A stretch of 30,496 nucleotides of DNA from Candidatus Methanophagales archaeon (GTDB lineage: Archaea > Halobacteriota > Syntropharchaeia > Alkanophagales > Methanospirareceae). The notes beneath the pieces are model-generated. The model was not told the origin of the DNA and searched no databases. It saw only the letters and a program-made list of their open reading frames with translations. Positions within the stretch are counted from its first letter, which is position 1; the number at the start of each line of letters is the position of its first letter. Below are positions 6,852 through 14,202 of the stretch, piece after piece. The DNA is taken from contig JAGLZV010000042.1 of the NCBI GenBank assembly GCA_023131215.1, forward strand, positions 1-30,496. Direction: 5' to 3'. The position numbers and the translations under genes are program-made.

Positions 6852-7043
6852 ATGACAATTCTTTATAAAAAAGGTGACGGAGTGGAGGGAGAAGTCTTAG
6901 TTGCTTTCTTCCGTAAAATGAAGGGACTCAGTGTTATAGTTGGTTCAGGAAGACATAGGCAACAGAAAGTCGTATTAATTGGCACGCCAGCGGGGTGTTT
7001 TATAAATAAAGAGGTTAGGAGTATGGAGCGAAGGGAGATTTGA
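6852..7043 (+). CDS. Short hypothetical protein between the RHH regulator and mfnB
   Basis: Not recognised. The 63-residue frame starts six bases after the RHH stop codon and uses an AGGAGG site lying inside the end of that gene. Its stop codon lies just before the mfnB ATG, so the three genes are closely packed and may be translationally coupled. The sequence (MTILYKKGDGVEGEVLVAFF, then LSVIVGSGRHRQQKVVLIG) shows mixed polarity, no membrane segment and no clear domain. Confidence 0.45.
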   Translation: MTILYKKGDGVEGEVLVAFFRKMKGLSVIVGSGRHRQQKVVLIGTPAGCFINKEVRSMERREI

Positions 7044-7048
7044 GAAAA

Positions 7049-7765
7049 ATGAAATTGTTGGTAAGTCCGAAGGATGTGGAAGAAGCGAAGGCGGTGATAC
7101 GTGGAAATGCAGATATTGTAGATGTGAAGAATCCGAAAGAGGGTTCTTTAGGCGCTAATTTCCCGTGGGTTATAAAATCAATAAAGGAATTAGTGGAAGA
7201 AGAGAAAGGAGACGGGGTGAAAATAAGTGCTGCAATAGGAGATTTCGATTATAAACCTGGAACTGCCTCTTTAGCTGCGTTAGGTGCTGCCTCCGCCGGT
7301 GCAGAATACATAAAAGTTGGGCTGTTCAAAATAAAAACGAAGCAAGAGGCGATAGATTTGCTTACCGGGGTTGTTAAAGCAGTGAAAGACTTCGCACCCA
7401 CTAAGAAAATCGTTTCTGCTTTTTATTCTGACTATAAACGAATAAATTCGATTTCGCCTTTTGAAATCGCAGCGATAGGAAAAGAAGTGAATATAGATGT
7501 AGCAATGGTGGATACCGGCGTAAAGGATGGGAGGTCAACGCTGGAGTTTTTGAGCGAAGAAGAGCTTAAGACGTTCATTTCGGAATCAAAAGCGCTTGGA
7601 CTGGAGACTGCTCTCGCAGGCTCGCTAAAATTCGAGGATATTCCCGCAATAAAGGAGATAAAACCAGATATACTGGGTGTTAGGGGCATGGTGTGCGGTG
7701 GTAACAGAGAAGATAAAGTAAGGGCGGAGTTGGTGAGAGAGTTGAAGAAGATGGTTGTGGAGTAA
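7049..7765 (+). CDS. mfnB: (5-formylfuran-3-yl)methyl phosphate synthase (methanofuran biosynthesis)
   Basis: MfnB condenses two glyceraldehyde-3-phosphate molecules to 4-HFC-phosphate, the furan precursor of methanofuran, the C1 carrier at the formyl level. The start MKLLVSPKDVEEAKAVIRG, then DIVDVKNPKEGSLGANFPW, matches the family, with the Schiff-base lysine at the expected position 27. KISAAIGDFDYKPGT, GAEYIKVGLFKI (second conserved lysine), GVKDGRSTLEFL and LAGSLKFEDIP are further signatures. The TTG at 7040 is too near the GGGAG site; the ATG at 7049 is preferred. The gene points to an archaeon with methanogenesis-type C1 chemistry. Confidence 0.93.
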   Translation: MKLLVSPKDVEEAKAVIRGNADIVDVKNPKEGSLGANFPWVIKSIKELVEEEKGDGVKISAAIGDFDYKPGTASLAALGAASAGAEYIKVGLFKIKTKQEAIDLLTGVVKAVKDFAPTKKIVSAFYSDYKRINSISPFEIAAIGKEVNIDVAMVDTGVKDGRSTLEFLSEEELKTFISESKALGLETALAGSLKFEDIPAIKEIKPDILGVRGMVCGGNREDKVRAELVRELKKMVVE

Positions 7766-7778
7766 TAGAGAGGTAACA

Positions 7779-8162
7779 ATGAGGGGTAGGGGTAGGAGAA
7801 GAAGGAAGCCGGAACTTTCAAATGATGAGTTGAGTAAAATTGCGTATGGCTTGAATAACTTTGGGGATATGCTCGTGATGCTGGGGGAGATAGAGAAGAG
7901 AGAGAAAGAAGTGAGTAAGTTAGATAAACTTATGGAAAAGTTTTTTCGAGCCGACAACCGTGAAGTGATTTCAGCAATAGAGAATAATCCTGAATTAATA
8001 GATAAAGCAGCCGCCCTTGCAGAGAAGTGGGAGGCGCTCTCTTCGATAATGGAAAATGACCCTTTGGAACTGTCACCGGATGAACGGATAGAAGCGGGAA
8101 AAAGTCTTAAAGAATTTTCAAGTTTGCTTAAAGAGATTGTGGAAGGTATGGAAGAAGAGTAA
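7779..8162 (+). CDS. Hypothetical helical protein downstream of mfnB
   Basis: Not recognised. The 127-residue product starts with a very basic N-terminus (MRGRGRRRRKPELS). A predominantly helical charged body follows (LSKIAYGLNNFGDMLVMLGE, IEKREKEVSKLDKLMEKFF), with the acidic end EIVEGMEEE. The upstream in-frame ATG at 7755 lies inside mfnB. GAGAGGTAAC directly before 7779 decides the start. It begins 13 bp after the mfnB stop codon, so it is probably co-transcribed. Confidence 0.6.
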   Translation: MRGRGRRRRKPELSNDELSKIAYGLNNFGDMLVMLGEIEKREKEVSKLDKLMEKFFRADNREVISAIENNPELIDKAAALAEKWEALSSIMENDPLELSPDERIEAGKSLKEFSSLLKEIVEGMEEE

Positions 8163-8163
8163 T

Positions 8164-8190
8164 TGCTCAAAATCTTAGAGATTTCGAGCA
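8164..8190. repeat. Left hairpin of the IVP element
   Basis: TTGCTCAAAATC pairs with GATTTCGAGCAA with one mismatch around a short loop. It lies directly after the stop codon of the upstream gene and could also serve as its transcription end. Confidence 0.55.
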
Positions 8191-8223
8191 ATTAATTGCA
8201 AAATGCAGAGTGAAAATTAAAAA

Positions 8224-8590
8224 ATGCAAAATAAAAGAAAAGATTTATCAGAACGCTTATTAGACTTCGCGGCAGGCATCATTAAATTGCTCGTCAGGCT
8301 TAATAAAACTGCAGTAGGACTGCACATCGGGAACCAGTTAATGCGGTCGGTCAGCTACATCTTCAGGAGCGAATTACGAAGAAGCTTGCGGCGCTGAAAG
8401 CAAAGCGGATTTTATTCATAAAATGCAACTGGTCTTGAAGGAATTACGTGAGTCCTTATATTGGTTGAAACTGGCAAAGAGAGCCGATTTAATCTCTGAT
8501 GACGGTTTACAGTCATTGCTAAGTGAAGCCGAAGAATTGGTCAAAATTGTTGCAAAATCTATAATAACTGCAAAGGGTAAAGAAAAATAG
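8224..8590 (+). pseudogene. Four helix bundle protein (23S rRNA intervening-sequence protein family), frameshifted
   Basis: Reading from the ATG at 8224 gives LSERLLDFAAGIIKLLVRLN and TAVGLHIGNQLMRS, then loses the family pattern and stops at 8397. From about 8351 the next frame continues the family: SATSSGANYEEACGAESKAD, FIHKMQLVLKELRESLYWLK and EELVKIVAKSIITAKGKEK, ending at 8590. The break lies in ATG CGGT CGGT CAGC, a tandem CGGT. Removing one unit restores MRSATSSGANYEEA and a single frame of about 120 residues, the normal family length. These proteins are relatives of the Avd protein of diversity-generating retroelements. Their own function is unknown. Confidence 0.8.
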
Positions 8591-8605
8591 GCGCTATCAA
8601 GTTTA

Positions 8606-8634
8606 TTTTGCACTTTGCACTTTGCATTTTTCAT
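8606..8634. repeat. TTTGCACTTTGCA-type short repeats, right side of IVP gene
   Basis: Tandem units TTTTGCACTTTGCACTTTGC followed by ATTTTTCATT. Inverted relatives (TGCAAAATGCAGAGTG and AAAAAATGCAAAAT) precede the IVP gene near 8197-8232. Confidence 0.5.
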
Positions 8635-8636
8635 TG

Positions 8637-8668
8637 TCTGCTCAAAATTCGGTGGAATTTTGAGCAGA
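8637..8668. terminator. Perfect 14-bp hairpin between IVP element and wtpC
   Basis: TCTGCTCAAAATTC, loop GGTG, GAATTTTGAGCAGA. It lies a few bases beyond the wtpC stop codon and beyond the plus-strand IVP gene, so it can act as a bidirectional terminator. It is also the right-hand partner of the 8164-8190 hairpin. Confidence 0.65.
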
Positions 8669-8673
8669 TACAA

Positions 8674-9726
8674 TCACCTCACCACATGCACCGAAGTGGC
8701 TTTAAAAGTTGCATAGACTTCATCCCCTTTTCGCAGCTCAAGACTTTCTCGTGACTGTTTTGTAATAAGAGCAACAAGCGAATTATCAAGTTTTACATGT
8801 GTTAAAGGACCCATGTCGTTCAATCCTTCTATTTTCCCCTTCACGACGTTCCTTGCACTGCTCTCTTCCTTTCTTTCAGACAAAATTAGGTCTTCAGGTC
8901 TTATGAATACTTTTACCTTTCCTGCATGGTAGTCTGAAACAGCAAATATGTTACAGCCAATATCAACTTCTATCTCTGCAACACCGTTCTCATTATTTCG
9001 AACCACGCCACTCAATATGTTCTCAACACCAACAAAATCAGCTATTTCCTCATTTTGGGGTTTGTTGAATATCTCGTAAGGAGTGCCTACCTGCATTATT
9101 TGTCCTTTCATCATCACTGCAATTCTATCTGCTAAAACCATCGCTTCTGTCTGGTCATGCGTTACGTGAACCATTGTAATTTCTAATTCGTGTTTTACCC
9201 TCTTCAATTCTTCTCTCAGGTAATCTCTCGTTCTGAGGTCTAAAGCAGCTAAAGGCTCGTCCAGCAGCAATATTGAAGGTTCAATAGCAATTGCCCTGGC
9301 AATTGCAACCTTTTGCTGTTCTCCACCGCTTAGCGTAGCGGGATAACGATGTGCAAGATGGGATATGTCCAGCCAGTCCATTATTTCTTTCAACCTTTTT
9401 CTGTTTGCATCCGGAGAGGCGGACTTTCTCAGCTTCAAGCCAAATTCTATGTTTTCTTCGACAGTAAAATGTGGGAATAGTGAATAATCCTGATAAATAA
9501 AACCAATTCTCCTTCCCTCTGGTGGAAGATTCGTTATGTTATGCCTTTCTATCCAGACTTCTCCTCTGTCAGGAATATGAAAACCTGCGATTGTTTCAAG
9601 GAGCAAAGTCTTTCCTGCTCCGGTAGGACCTAAAATGACGAAATAATCACCCTTTTTTACCTCTAAATTTATATCTTTGAGAGAGAACTCTTTCCAATCT
9701 TTGTATAGCTTCTTGATTCTTATCAT
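8674..9726 (-). CDS. wtpC: Tungstate/molybdate ABC transporter ATP-binding subunit
   Basis: The ATPase subunit energises uptake of the oxyanion that feeds the Mo/W cofactor. Walker A GPTGAGKT (residues 33-40), Q-loop IYQDYSLFPH, signature LSGGEQQK (132-139), Walker B ILLLDEP (152-158) and switch VTHD are all present. The C-terminal third (from about residue 230) is a TOBE/Mop-type domain, with VFIRPEDLILS and LTHVKLDN, typical of ModC/WtpC. The 350-residue length is normal. The other two subunits are 1.8 kb away on the same strand, separated by oppositely transcribed genes, so wtpC has its own promoter (9757-9766). Molybdate versus tungstate cannot be settled here. Confidence 0.88.
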   Translation of the reverse strand: MIRIKKLYKDWKEFSLKDINLEVKKGDYFVILGPTGAGKTLLLETIAGFHIPDRGEVWIERHNITNLPPEGRRIGFIYQDYSLFPHFTVEENIEFGLKLRKSASPDANRKRLKEIMDWLDISHLAHRYPATLSGGEQQKVAIARAIAIEPSILLLDEPLAALDLRTRDYLREELKRVKHELEITMVHVTHDQTEAMVLADRIAVMMKGQIMQVGTPYEIFNKPQNEEIADFVGVENILSGVVRNNENGVAEIEVDIGCNIFAVSDYHAGKVKVFIRPEDLILSERKEESSARNVVKGKIEGLNDMGPLTHVKLDNSLVALITKQSRESLELRKGDEVYATFKATSVHVVR

Positions 9727-9756
9727 CTTGTTCGTTCAATATATCGGTAAATGAAG

Positions 9757-9766
9757 TATTTAAATA
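9757..9766. promoter_or_regulatory. Palindromic TATA element serving wtpC and the lnt-like gene
   Basis: TATTTAAATA is a perfect palindrome. It lies about 35 bp from the wtpC ATG (9726, minus) and about 35 bp from the lnt-like ATG (9796, plus), so one TATA sequence could direct both divergent short-leader transcripts. Confidence 0.55.
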
Positions 9767-9795
9767 AACACAGGTTCTGTATGTAAAGCAGGATA

Positions 9796-11280
9796 ATGAA
9801 TTTCAAAAAGATTGACAAAAAGAGTTTGTCATTAGCAATCCTGTCTGGCATTTTACTAATAATGAGTTTTCCTCCTTTTGATGTCGAATTCCTAGCTTGG
9901 GTTGCTTTTGTGCCATTACTTGTCGCTATACACAAGGAAGAATCAAAAAGGGTATATTGGTTAGCATCCATTTTTTGTCTTACATGGTTTTTACCAATGC
10001 ACATAACGTGGTACTGCGCCATTTTTCCCGTTTGGTTAGCTCTCTTATTGTCTTGCGGGTTAGCCTTGCTTTATGCTGAACTATTACTGGTAGATTCAAA
10101 AATGCGAAACTGGTTCCCCAATCTCCAAGTCATCACTCTTCCCATATTATGGACTTCTTTCGATTTTTTAAGGATGAATCTACCAATAACGAAGGATTGG
10201 TGGCTGATAATATTAGCAAATTCACAATGGAAGGACATTCCAATACTGCAATTAATGACAATTACGGGCGTTTATGGAATAACCTTCTTTATTCTGCTGG
10301 TTAATTCCGCTATCGCCTATACTATCATTAATTACAAAAATGAGACTTTTAAACGTATATCCAGACAAACAATTGTCGTTGGATTAATATTTGTTGCAAT
10401 ATTTGCATTTGGCTGGCTTAGCGTTCCTCAGGCAAGTAAAGACATCAGCATTGTTGCAATTCAAGACAACCACGATAACTATCCCGATGAGCCGGGGTCT
10501 TATGCCGTGTGCGAAATAACAGAGTCAGCTACTCGCAATCAATTCGATGTCCAGGAAGAGTTGACCAAAAAATCGTTGCAATACAAACCTGATTTCATCG
10601 TGTGGTCAGAAAGCGTTTTTGTTTATCTTGATGATGCCGCCTACATGGATAAAATAGGAGATTTAGCTAGATCCATGGATTCTTATGTTATGGCTAACGT
10701 CGTAGACCCCATCGGCACCAAAAAGTACAATACTGCAATACTGTTTTCTCCAGAAGGTGAAGTAGTAGCTAAATATCACAAACACCACATTACATGGGGA
10801 GAAAAGGCAGGCGGCTTTGTTGCAGAACAAGAAGATGGTTTCCCAGTTGTTGAAACGAAGAAGGGAAAAGTTGGCTTAGAGATTTGCTATGACAGGCATT
10901 TTTCAGATGTGACACGAAATCTGGCAAAAAATGATGCTCAATTGATATTAATACCTGTTGATGACTCGAACTATGGAAGTTACGTTTTCCCACAATTACA
11001 TGCAAGCGATGCTATTTTCAGGGCTGTGGAAAACAGGGTTAGCATTGGGCTCGCAGCTATTACGGGAATATCTTTAATAACAGACCCTTATGGAAGAGTA
11101 ATAGGATCTTCAGGAGTATATACGCAAGAGATAATAGCAGGAAAAACGTTTGTCGTGGCAGAAAAAACGTTTTACACTCGATATGGAGACGTATTCTCAT
11201 ACCTGGTTGTAGTTTTAGCATTTGGTTTAGTCACCGCTTTTATATATTCCTCAGCCTTAGGAAAAATAAAAATGAGGTAA
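9796..11280 (+). CDS. Apolipoprotein N-acyltransferase-like membrane protein (Lnt/nitrilase family)
   Basis: In bacteria Lnt N-acylates lipoproteins in the membrane. The 494-residue product has an N-terminal membrane region: about six hydrophobic helices up to residue 210, beginning with LAILSGILLIMSFPPF and FLAWVAFVPLL, the usual Lnt start. A nitrilase-like catalytic domain (about 217-455) and a last helix (about 467-485) follow. The catalytic triad is visible: Glu272 in WSES, Lys329 in KYHKHH and Cys364 in LEICYDRHF. Lnt homologues are unusual in archaea, whose lipids lack fatty acyl donors, so the substrate may differ. The following truncated FAD gene starts five bases later. Together they interrupt the wtp operon. 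Confidence 0.8.
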   Translation: MNFKKIDKKSLSLAILSGILLIMSFPPFDVEFLAWVAFVPLLVAIHKEESKRVYWLASIFCLTWFLPMHITWYCAIFPVWLALLLSCGLALLYAELLLVDSKMRNWFPNLQVITLPILWTSFDFLRMNLPITKDWWLIILANSQWKDIPILQLMTITGVYGITFFILLVNSAIAYTIINYKNETFKRISRQTIVVGLIFVAIFAFGWLSVPQASKDISIVAIQDNHDNYPDEPGSYAVCEITESATRNQFDVQEELTKKSLQYKPDFIVWSESVFVYLDDAAYMDKIGDLARSMDSYVMANVVDPIGTKKYNTAILFSPEGEVVAKYHKHHITWGEKAGGFVAEQEDGFPVVETKKGKVGLEICYDRHFSDVTRNLAKNDAQLILIPVDDSNYGSYVFPQLHASDAIFRAVENRVSIGLAAITGISLITDPYGRVIGSSGVYTQEIIAGKTFVVAEKTFYTRYGDVFSYLVVVLAFGLVTAFIYSSALGKIKMR

Positions 11281-11285
11281 AAAGA

Positions 11286-11480
11286 TTGGAAAAAGAACAT
11301 GATGTAGTCGTAATAGGTGCAGGGTTAGGTGGGCTTAGTGCTGCAACCAATTTAGCAAAGAATGGATTAAAGACCTTGCTGGTTGAAAAACATGCTCGAG
11401 TGGGTGGATACTGCTGCAGGTTCAAAAGAAAAGGTTTTACTTTCGACTGTGCAACAGAAGCGTTTCTTGCTGCTGGTAAG
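11286..11480 (+). pseudogene. Truncated FAD-dependent oxidoreductase (phytoene desaturase/CrtI-like), N-terminal fragment
   Basis: From a TTG at 11286 the frame encodes HDVVVIGAGLGGLSAATNLA, then TLLVEKHARVGGYCCRFK and KGFTFDCATEAFLAAG. This is the dinucleotide-binding fold and second FAD motif of the CrtI/carotene-isomerase-like family, normally about 500 residues. Homology stops after about 64 residues. The remaining frame is antisense to the 3' end of wtpB (stop at 11487) and is low complexity. The gene was cut at its junction with the wtp operon. It probably formed an operon with the lnt-like gene. Confidence 0.75.
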
Positions 11481-11486
11481 AACTTT

Positions 11487-12323
11487 TTATCTTCTCCTTC
11501 TTTTCCCAAGCATCCTCAACAATACAAATATAACCAAACAAATCGAAATCAGCAAAACCGAAATCGGTCTTGAGCCTGCTATTCCAGGCAAGCCACTTAA
11601 TCCATAAGATGTGAACCTATCGCCTATCAGTATTGACGCAGAGCGTGGGAAGGAGGCAATGATCATTACCGCGGCAAACTCGCTTATCCCACGAGCCCAG
11701 CAAAGGATCGCACCACTGAAAATGGAAGAGAAAGCAAGAGGAAAGGTTATTTTTATGAACGTTCTCCAATGAGAAGCGCCCAATGAGCGTGCAACGTTTT
11801 CTAATCTCGGATCTACCTCTTTAAACCCCTCGCGTGCAGCATCTACTAAAAATGGAAGACTCACGAAAAGCATTGCAATTACTATTCCCGGAAAGGCATC
11901 AGTAAATGCAATTCCCACCTGTTCAAACGGCGCACCTATCACTCCGGAGCGCATGAACACACCATATAATGCAATCCCTGCAACGATGTGTGGAACGACC
12001 AGGGGAACGTCCACAATACTTTCTATAATGCTCTTACCAAAGAAATCCTTTCTTGCGAGGAAATAAGCTAAGGGAACGCCGAAAAAGAAAGCAATCAGTG
12101 TGGAACAAATCGCAGCAGAAATGCTTATCCATATTGCCGTTAGAACTACGGGGTCCTTTGCAGCATCAACTAACCCAGAAAAATCTTCCGCCTGCTTGTA
12201 AAACATGTTCCCAAGCGTAATACAGACAAAAGCGATGAGAAAAAACCCTAAAAAAAGGAAAAGGATAAATATTTTCTCCCTCTTTAGTTTTTCCTTCACT
12301 TCTTTTATTCTGCTTTTTCGCAT
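11487..12323 (-). CDS. wtpB: Tungstate/molybdate ABC transporter permease
   Basis: The 278-residue integral membrane protein has about six hydrophobic segments. The permease coupling loop EVDPRLENVARSLGASHWRT (EAA motif, with the conserved Gly) contacts the ATPase. VDVPLVVPHIVAGIALYGVF and the nearby GISEFAAVMIIA are typical of the ModB/WtpB/CysT group. It starts 38 bp after the wtpA stop codon with AAGGA upstream, so wtpA and wtpB form one unit. The truncated FAD gene on the opposite strand runs into its 3' end, marking a recombination junction. Confidence 0.88.
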   Translation of the reverse strand: MRKSRIKEVKEKLKREKIFILFLFLGFFLIAFVCITLGNMFYKQAEDFSGLVDAAKDPVVLTAIWISISAAICSTLIAFFFGVPLAYFLARKDFFGKSIIESIVDVPLVVPHIVAGIALYGVFMRSGVIGAPFEQVGIAFTDAFPGIVIAMLFVSLPFLVDAAREGFKEVDPRLENVARSLGASHWRTFIKITFPLAFSSIFSGAILCWARGISEFAAVMIIASFPRSASILIGDRFTSYGLSGLPGIAGSRPISVLLISICLVIFVLLRMLGKRRRR

Positions 12324-12361
12324 GGCATACTTGTCCTTACTGTGTTATGTTTTCTTTTCTT

Positions 12362-13528
12362 TTACTTCGTTCTCCTTCGCAGCACCAGATATGCGATTGC
12401 TAATATACCTGCAATGGCAAATACCGCTTCGAATCCCGGTTCTTCCGGTGTTGGCGTGGGTGTTGGACTCGGTGTCGGCGTTGGCTCTACGGACTCAAGC
12501 TGTACTAATCTTTCCAGCTCTTTGGGCATATTCCCGCTTCCTTCTGGTGGCACAATTGGCGGCTGTCCCATATCAGCAAAAATCTTCTGCCCGGCATCGC
12601 CAATAACGAATTTCACGAACTCACGCCCGAGTTCTGGATTTGGGGCATTCTTCGGCACTGTTATACCATATACGATTGGCTTTCCTGTTTTTGTCTTCCT
12701 ATCCACGGTTTCCAATTTGACCTTTTTGTAAAAATCTGCATACTCCACCTTGCTCAAATCTATTTGCTCTGGGAGGTCAACAAATTCCAGATTGTGCTGA
12801 ACGGCAACACTTCTGTACTCAAATGCGTAGTCAATTCCACCTTCTTCGACCAACGCCACGAGTTCAACCGATTTCGGTCTTATATTTACTTTATCCCTGT
12901 TTGGCTTCAGGTCTTCAGGCGTTTTTATGAGATAGGTCCCCTCCTCTTCCCCGCTTATCGTAATTGCGGTGTTGTCGAGAATCAAATCGTCGAATATCTT
13001 CTCATCGTCGTAATATAGCTCAGAAAGCTGACAGACCATTACCGCTCTGTATCCGCAAGGGTCGAGATTCGGATTTGAGAAAGCGAACACCACACCATCT
13101 CTGCGAAGAATCTCATACCAGTTATCGGGCGTGACTTCATCCGCATACATGCTCTTCTCTGGATTGTATGCAAGCACGAGGTCATTTGTTGCGAATCGCA
13201 CATACCAGTCTGCATACTCTGGATACATCATGCCTGGGATAAGCGTGTAATCCGCAGATGCGAGCACTTCTCCAATCTTCCCAACATCAGTTATCTGCCT
13301 CACTGCCGCTATACTGCCCATTGATTCCCGCCGCACATCTACATCCGGATGTAAAGCCTCGAATTGTTTCTCCGCTTCTTCCAACGGAACTGCTAAGCTC
13401 CCGGCGTGGAAGACTTTGAGTGTTTTGGCTTGTTGTGCTTCCACAGAAGGGGTGTAAAAAGCCACTACCGATATGCACGCAATTACTGCAATCCCTATTC
13501 CAAATGTCAAAATTTTTCTTTTTTCCAT
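12362..13528 (-). CDS. wtpA: Tungstate/molybdate-binding protein with PGF-CTERM-like anchor
   Basis: WtpA captures oxyanion outside the membrane for WtpBC. Signal peptide: residues 1-31 (ILTFGIGIAVIACISVVAFY). The binding domain begins TLKVFHAGSLAVPLEEAEKQ and continues FEALHPDVDVRRESMGS, then VLASADYTLIPGMMYPEYAD and VFAFSNPNLDPCGYRA, all typical of archaeal WtpA. After a Pro/Thr linker (EPTPTPSPTPTPTPEEP) comes PGFEAVFAIAGILAIAYLVL plus RRR, the same C-terminal anchor as the surface protein at 3.3-4.1 kb. The protein is therefore probably membrane-anchored by archaeosortase processing. It is divergently transcribed from fdhD. Confidence 0.9.
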   Translation of the reverse strand: MEKRKILTFGIGIAVIACISVVAFYTPSVEAQQAKTLKVFHAGSLAVPLEEAEKQFEALHPDVDVRRESMGSIAAVRQITDVGKIGEVLASADYTLIPGMMYPEYADWYVRFATNDLVLAYNPEKSMYADEVTPDNWYEILRRDGVVFAFSNPNLDPCGYRAVMVCQLSELYYDDEKIFDDLILDNTAITISGEEEGTYLIKTPEDLKPNRDKVNIRPKSVELVALVEEGGIDYAFEYRSVAVQHNLEFVDLPEQIDLSKVEYADFYKKVKLETVDRKTKTGKPIVYGITVPKNAPNPELGREFVKFVIGDAGQKIFADMGQPPIVPPEGSGNMPKELERLVQLESVEPTPTPSPTPTPTPEEPGFEAVFAIAGILAIAYLVLRRRTK

Positions 13529-13566
13529 TTTTATTCATCACCGATATGCAAGAATATACCAGTCGC

Positions 13567-13574
13567 TATAAAAG
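13567..13574 (-). promoter_or_regulatory. wtpA promoter
   Basis: On the minus strand CGAAAATC (BRE-like) precedes TTTTATAG, about 39-46 bp before the wtpA ATG at 13528. It sits back to back with the fdhD-type promoter at 13609-13618, so wtpA and the outer fdhD copy share one intergenic region. Confidence 0.6.
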
Positions 13575-13593
13575 ATTTTCGCTTTTTTTTGTT

Positions 13594-13872
13594 GCTGTGT
13601 TGCATAACTTTAAATAGGGAGTATCTCATAACTCATATCGAACTTTTATGAAAAGAGAGTTTGTTAGCATATTTTCCATAAGCAGAAGCAAAGAAACAGT
13701 TCGGAGAGAGGCGAACATGAAACAAAAGGAGAAGGACGATAAGGTCACGCGCATAGTGAAAATCAGTGAAGTTTCCGAAGACAAACTCATACAAAGATAT
13801 AAAGAGGATTTGGTCGTTCGAGAAGTGGAAGTAAGAATAAAGGTTGATGGAAAGATTCATACCCATTTATTT
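13594..13872 (+). repeat. 279-bp direct repeat of fdhD promoter and 5' end (outer copy)
   Basis: It matches 16146-16424 with about six substitutions, roughly 98 percent identity. It covers the TATA box TTTAAATAGG (13609-13618), the leader and the first 75 codons of fdhD. Identity stops at the join to the recombinase sequence, after CCCA-T-TTATTT (inner copy CCCA-G-TTATTT). Confidence 0.95.
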
Positions 13873-14031
13873 AGACATGGTTTCGCTGTGAACTTCCTTA
13901 AGCAAAGCCATAACATAGTTGCTTTGAAAGAATTGTTGGGTCATACTTCGATTATGCGAACAATGATATATTTGAGGCTTGCACAGCGTGATTTAAAAGA
14001 GACGATGGATAGGGTGGATTTCTATGTTTGA
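13648..14031 (+). pseudogene. Chimera: FdhD N-terminus fused in frame to tyrosine-recombinase C-terminal box
   Basis: Residues 1-72 are the FdhD N-terminus (KLIQRYKEDLVVREVEVRIK and so on). From residue 73 the sequence is HLFRHGFAVNFLKQSHNIVA, then LKELLGHTSIMRTMIYLRL. This is the Xer/phage-type integrase box II: H-x-x-R, LGH, and a tyrosine in the MIYLRL segment. The recombinase lacks its N-terminal and first catalytic-Arg regions, so it cannot recombine DNA by itself. The join falls at an 11-bp imperfect identity (CCCANTTATTT). The 127-codon frame is open under an intact fdhD promoter and may be expressed. Confidence 0.85.
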
Positions 14032-14050
14032 ATGCTATTTACTTCATAAA

Positions 14051-14153
14051 ATTGAAATAATGTGAAATTTTTATTATGGTGGATATGTAGAAATAGATGT
14101 GAGAAGTTTGTTATGATAAGGCAAATAGAAGAAGGGGATACGAAGGGAGGGAT
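14051..14153 (+). repeat. About 100-bp internal direct repeat, copy 1
   Basis: It begins ATTGAAATAATG and ends GAAGAAGGGGATACGAAGGG plus AGGGAT. It matches 14780-14878 with one 4-bp gap and mostly transitions, about 85 percent identity by eye. Each copy lies shortly upstream of one of the two genes in the insert. Confidence 0.85.
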
Positions 14154-14202
14154 TATACAAAAAGTTTCGGTTAATATAATTCAACCAAAAGGGAGAGATT
14201 GA

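Larger units (their letters stand above)
8164..8668 (+). mobile_element. Candidate hairpin-bracketed element carrying a four-helix-bundle (IVP-type) gene
   Basis: About 505 bp bounded by two hairpins that share the core TGCTCAAAAT: 8164-8190 (imperfect) and 8637-8668 (perfect). Just inside each are repeats of the TGCAAAATG/TTTGCACTTTGCA type in opposite orientation (around 8195-8230 and 8606-8634). The only gene is the frameshifted IVP homologue. Mobility is inferred from this architecture and from the known spread of IVP genes; no target duplication was identified. Confidence 0.4.

Noticed and set aside
13873..14031. Active integrase
   Set aside because: Only the C-terminal box of a tyrosine recombinase is present; the core with the first catalytic arginine and the arm-binding region is missing.
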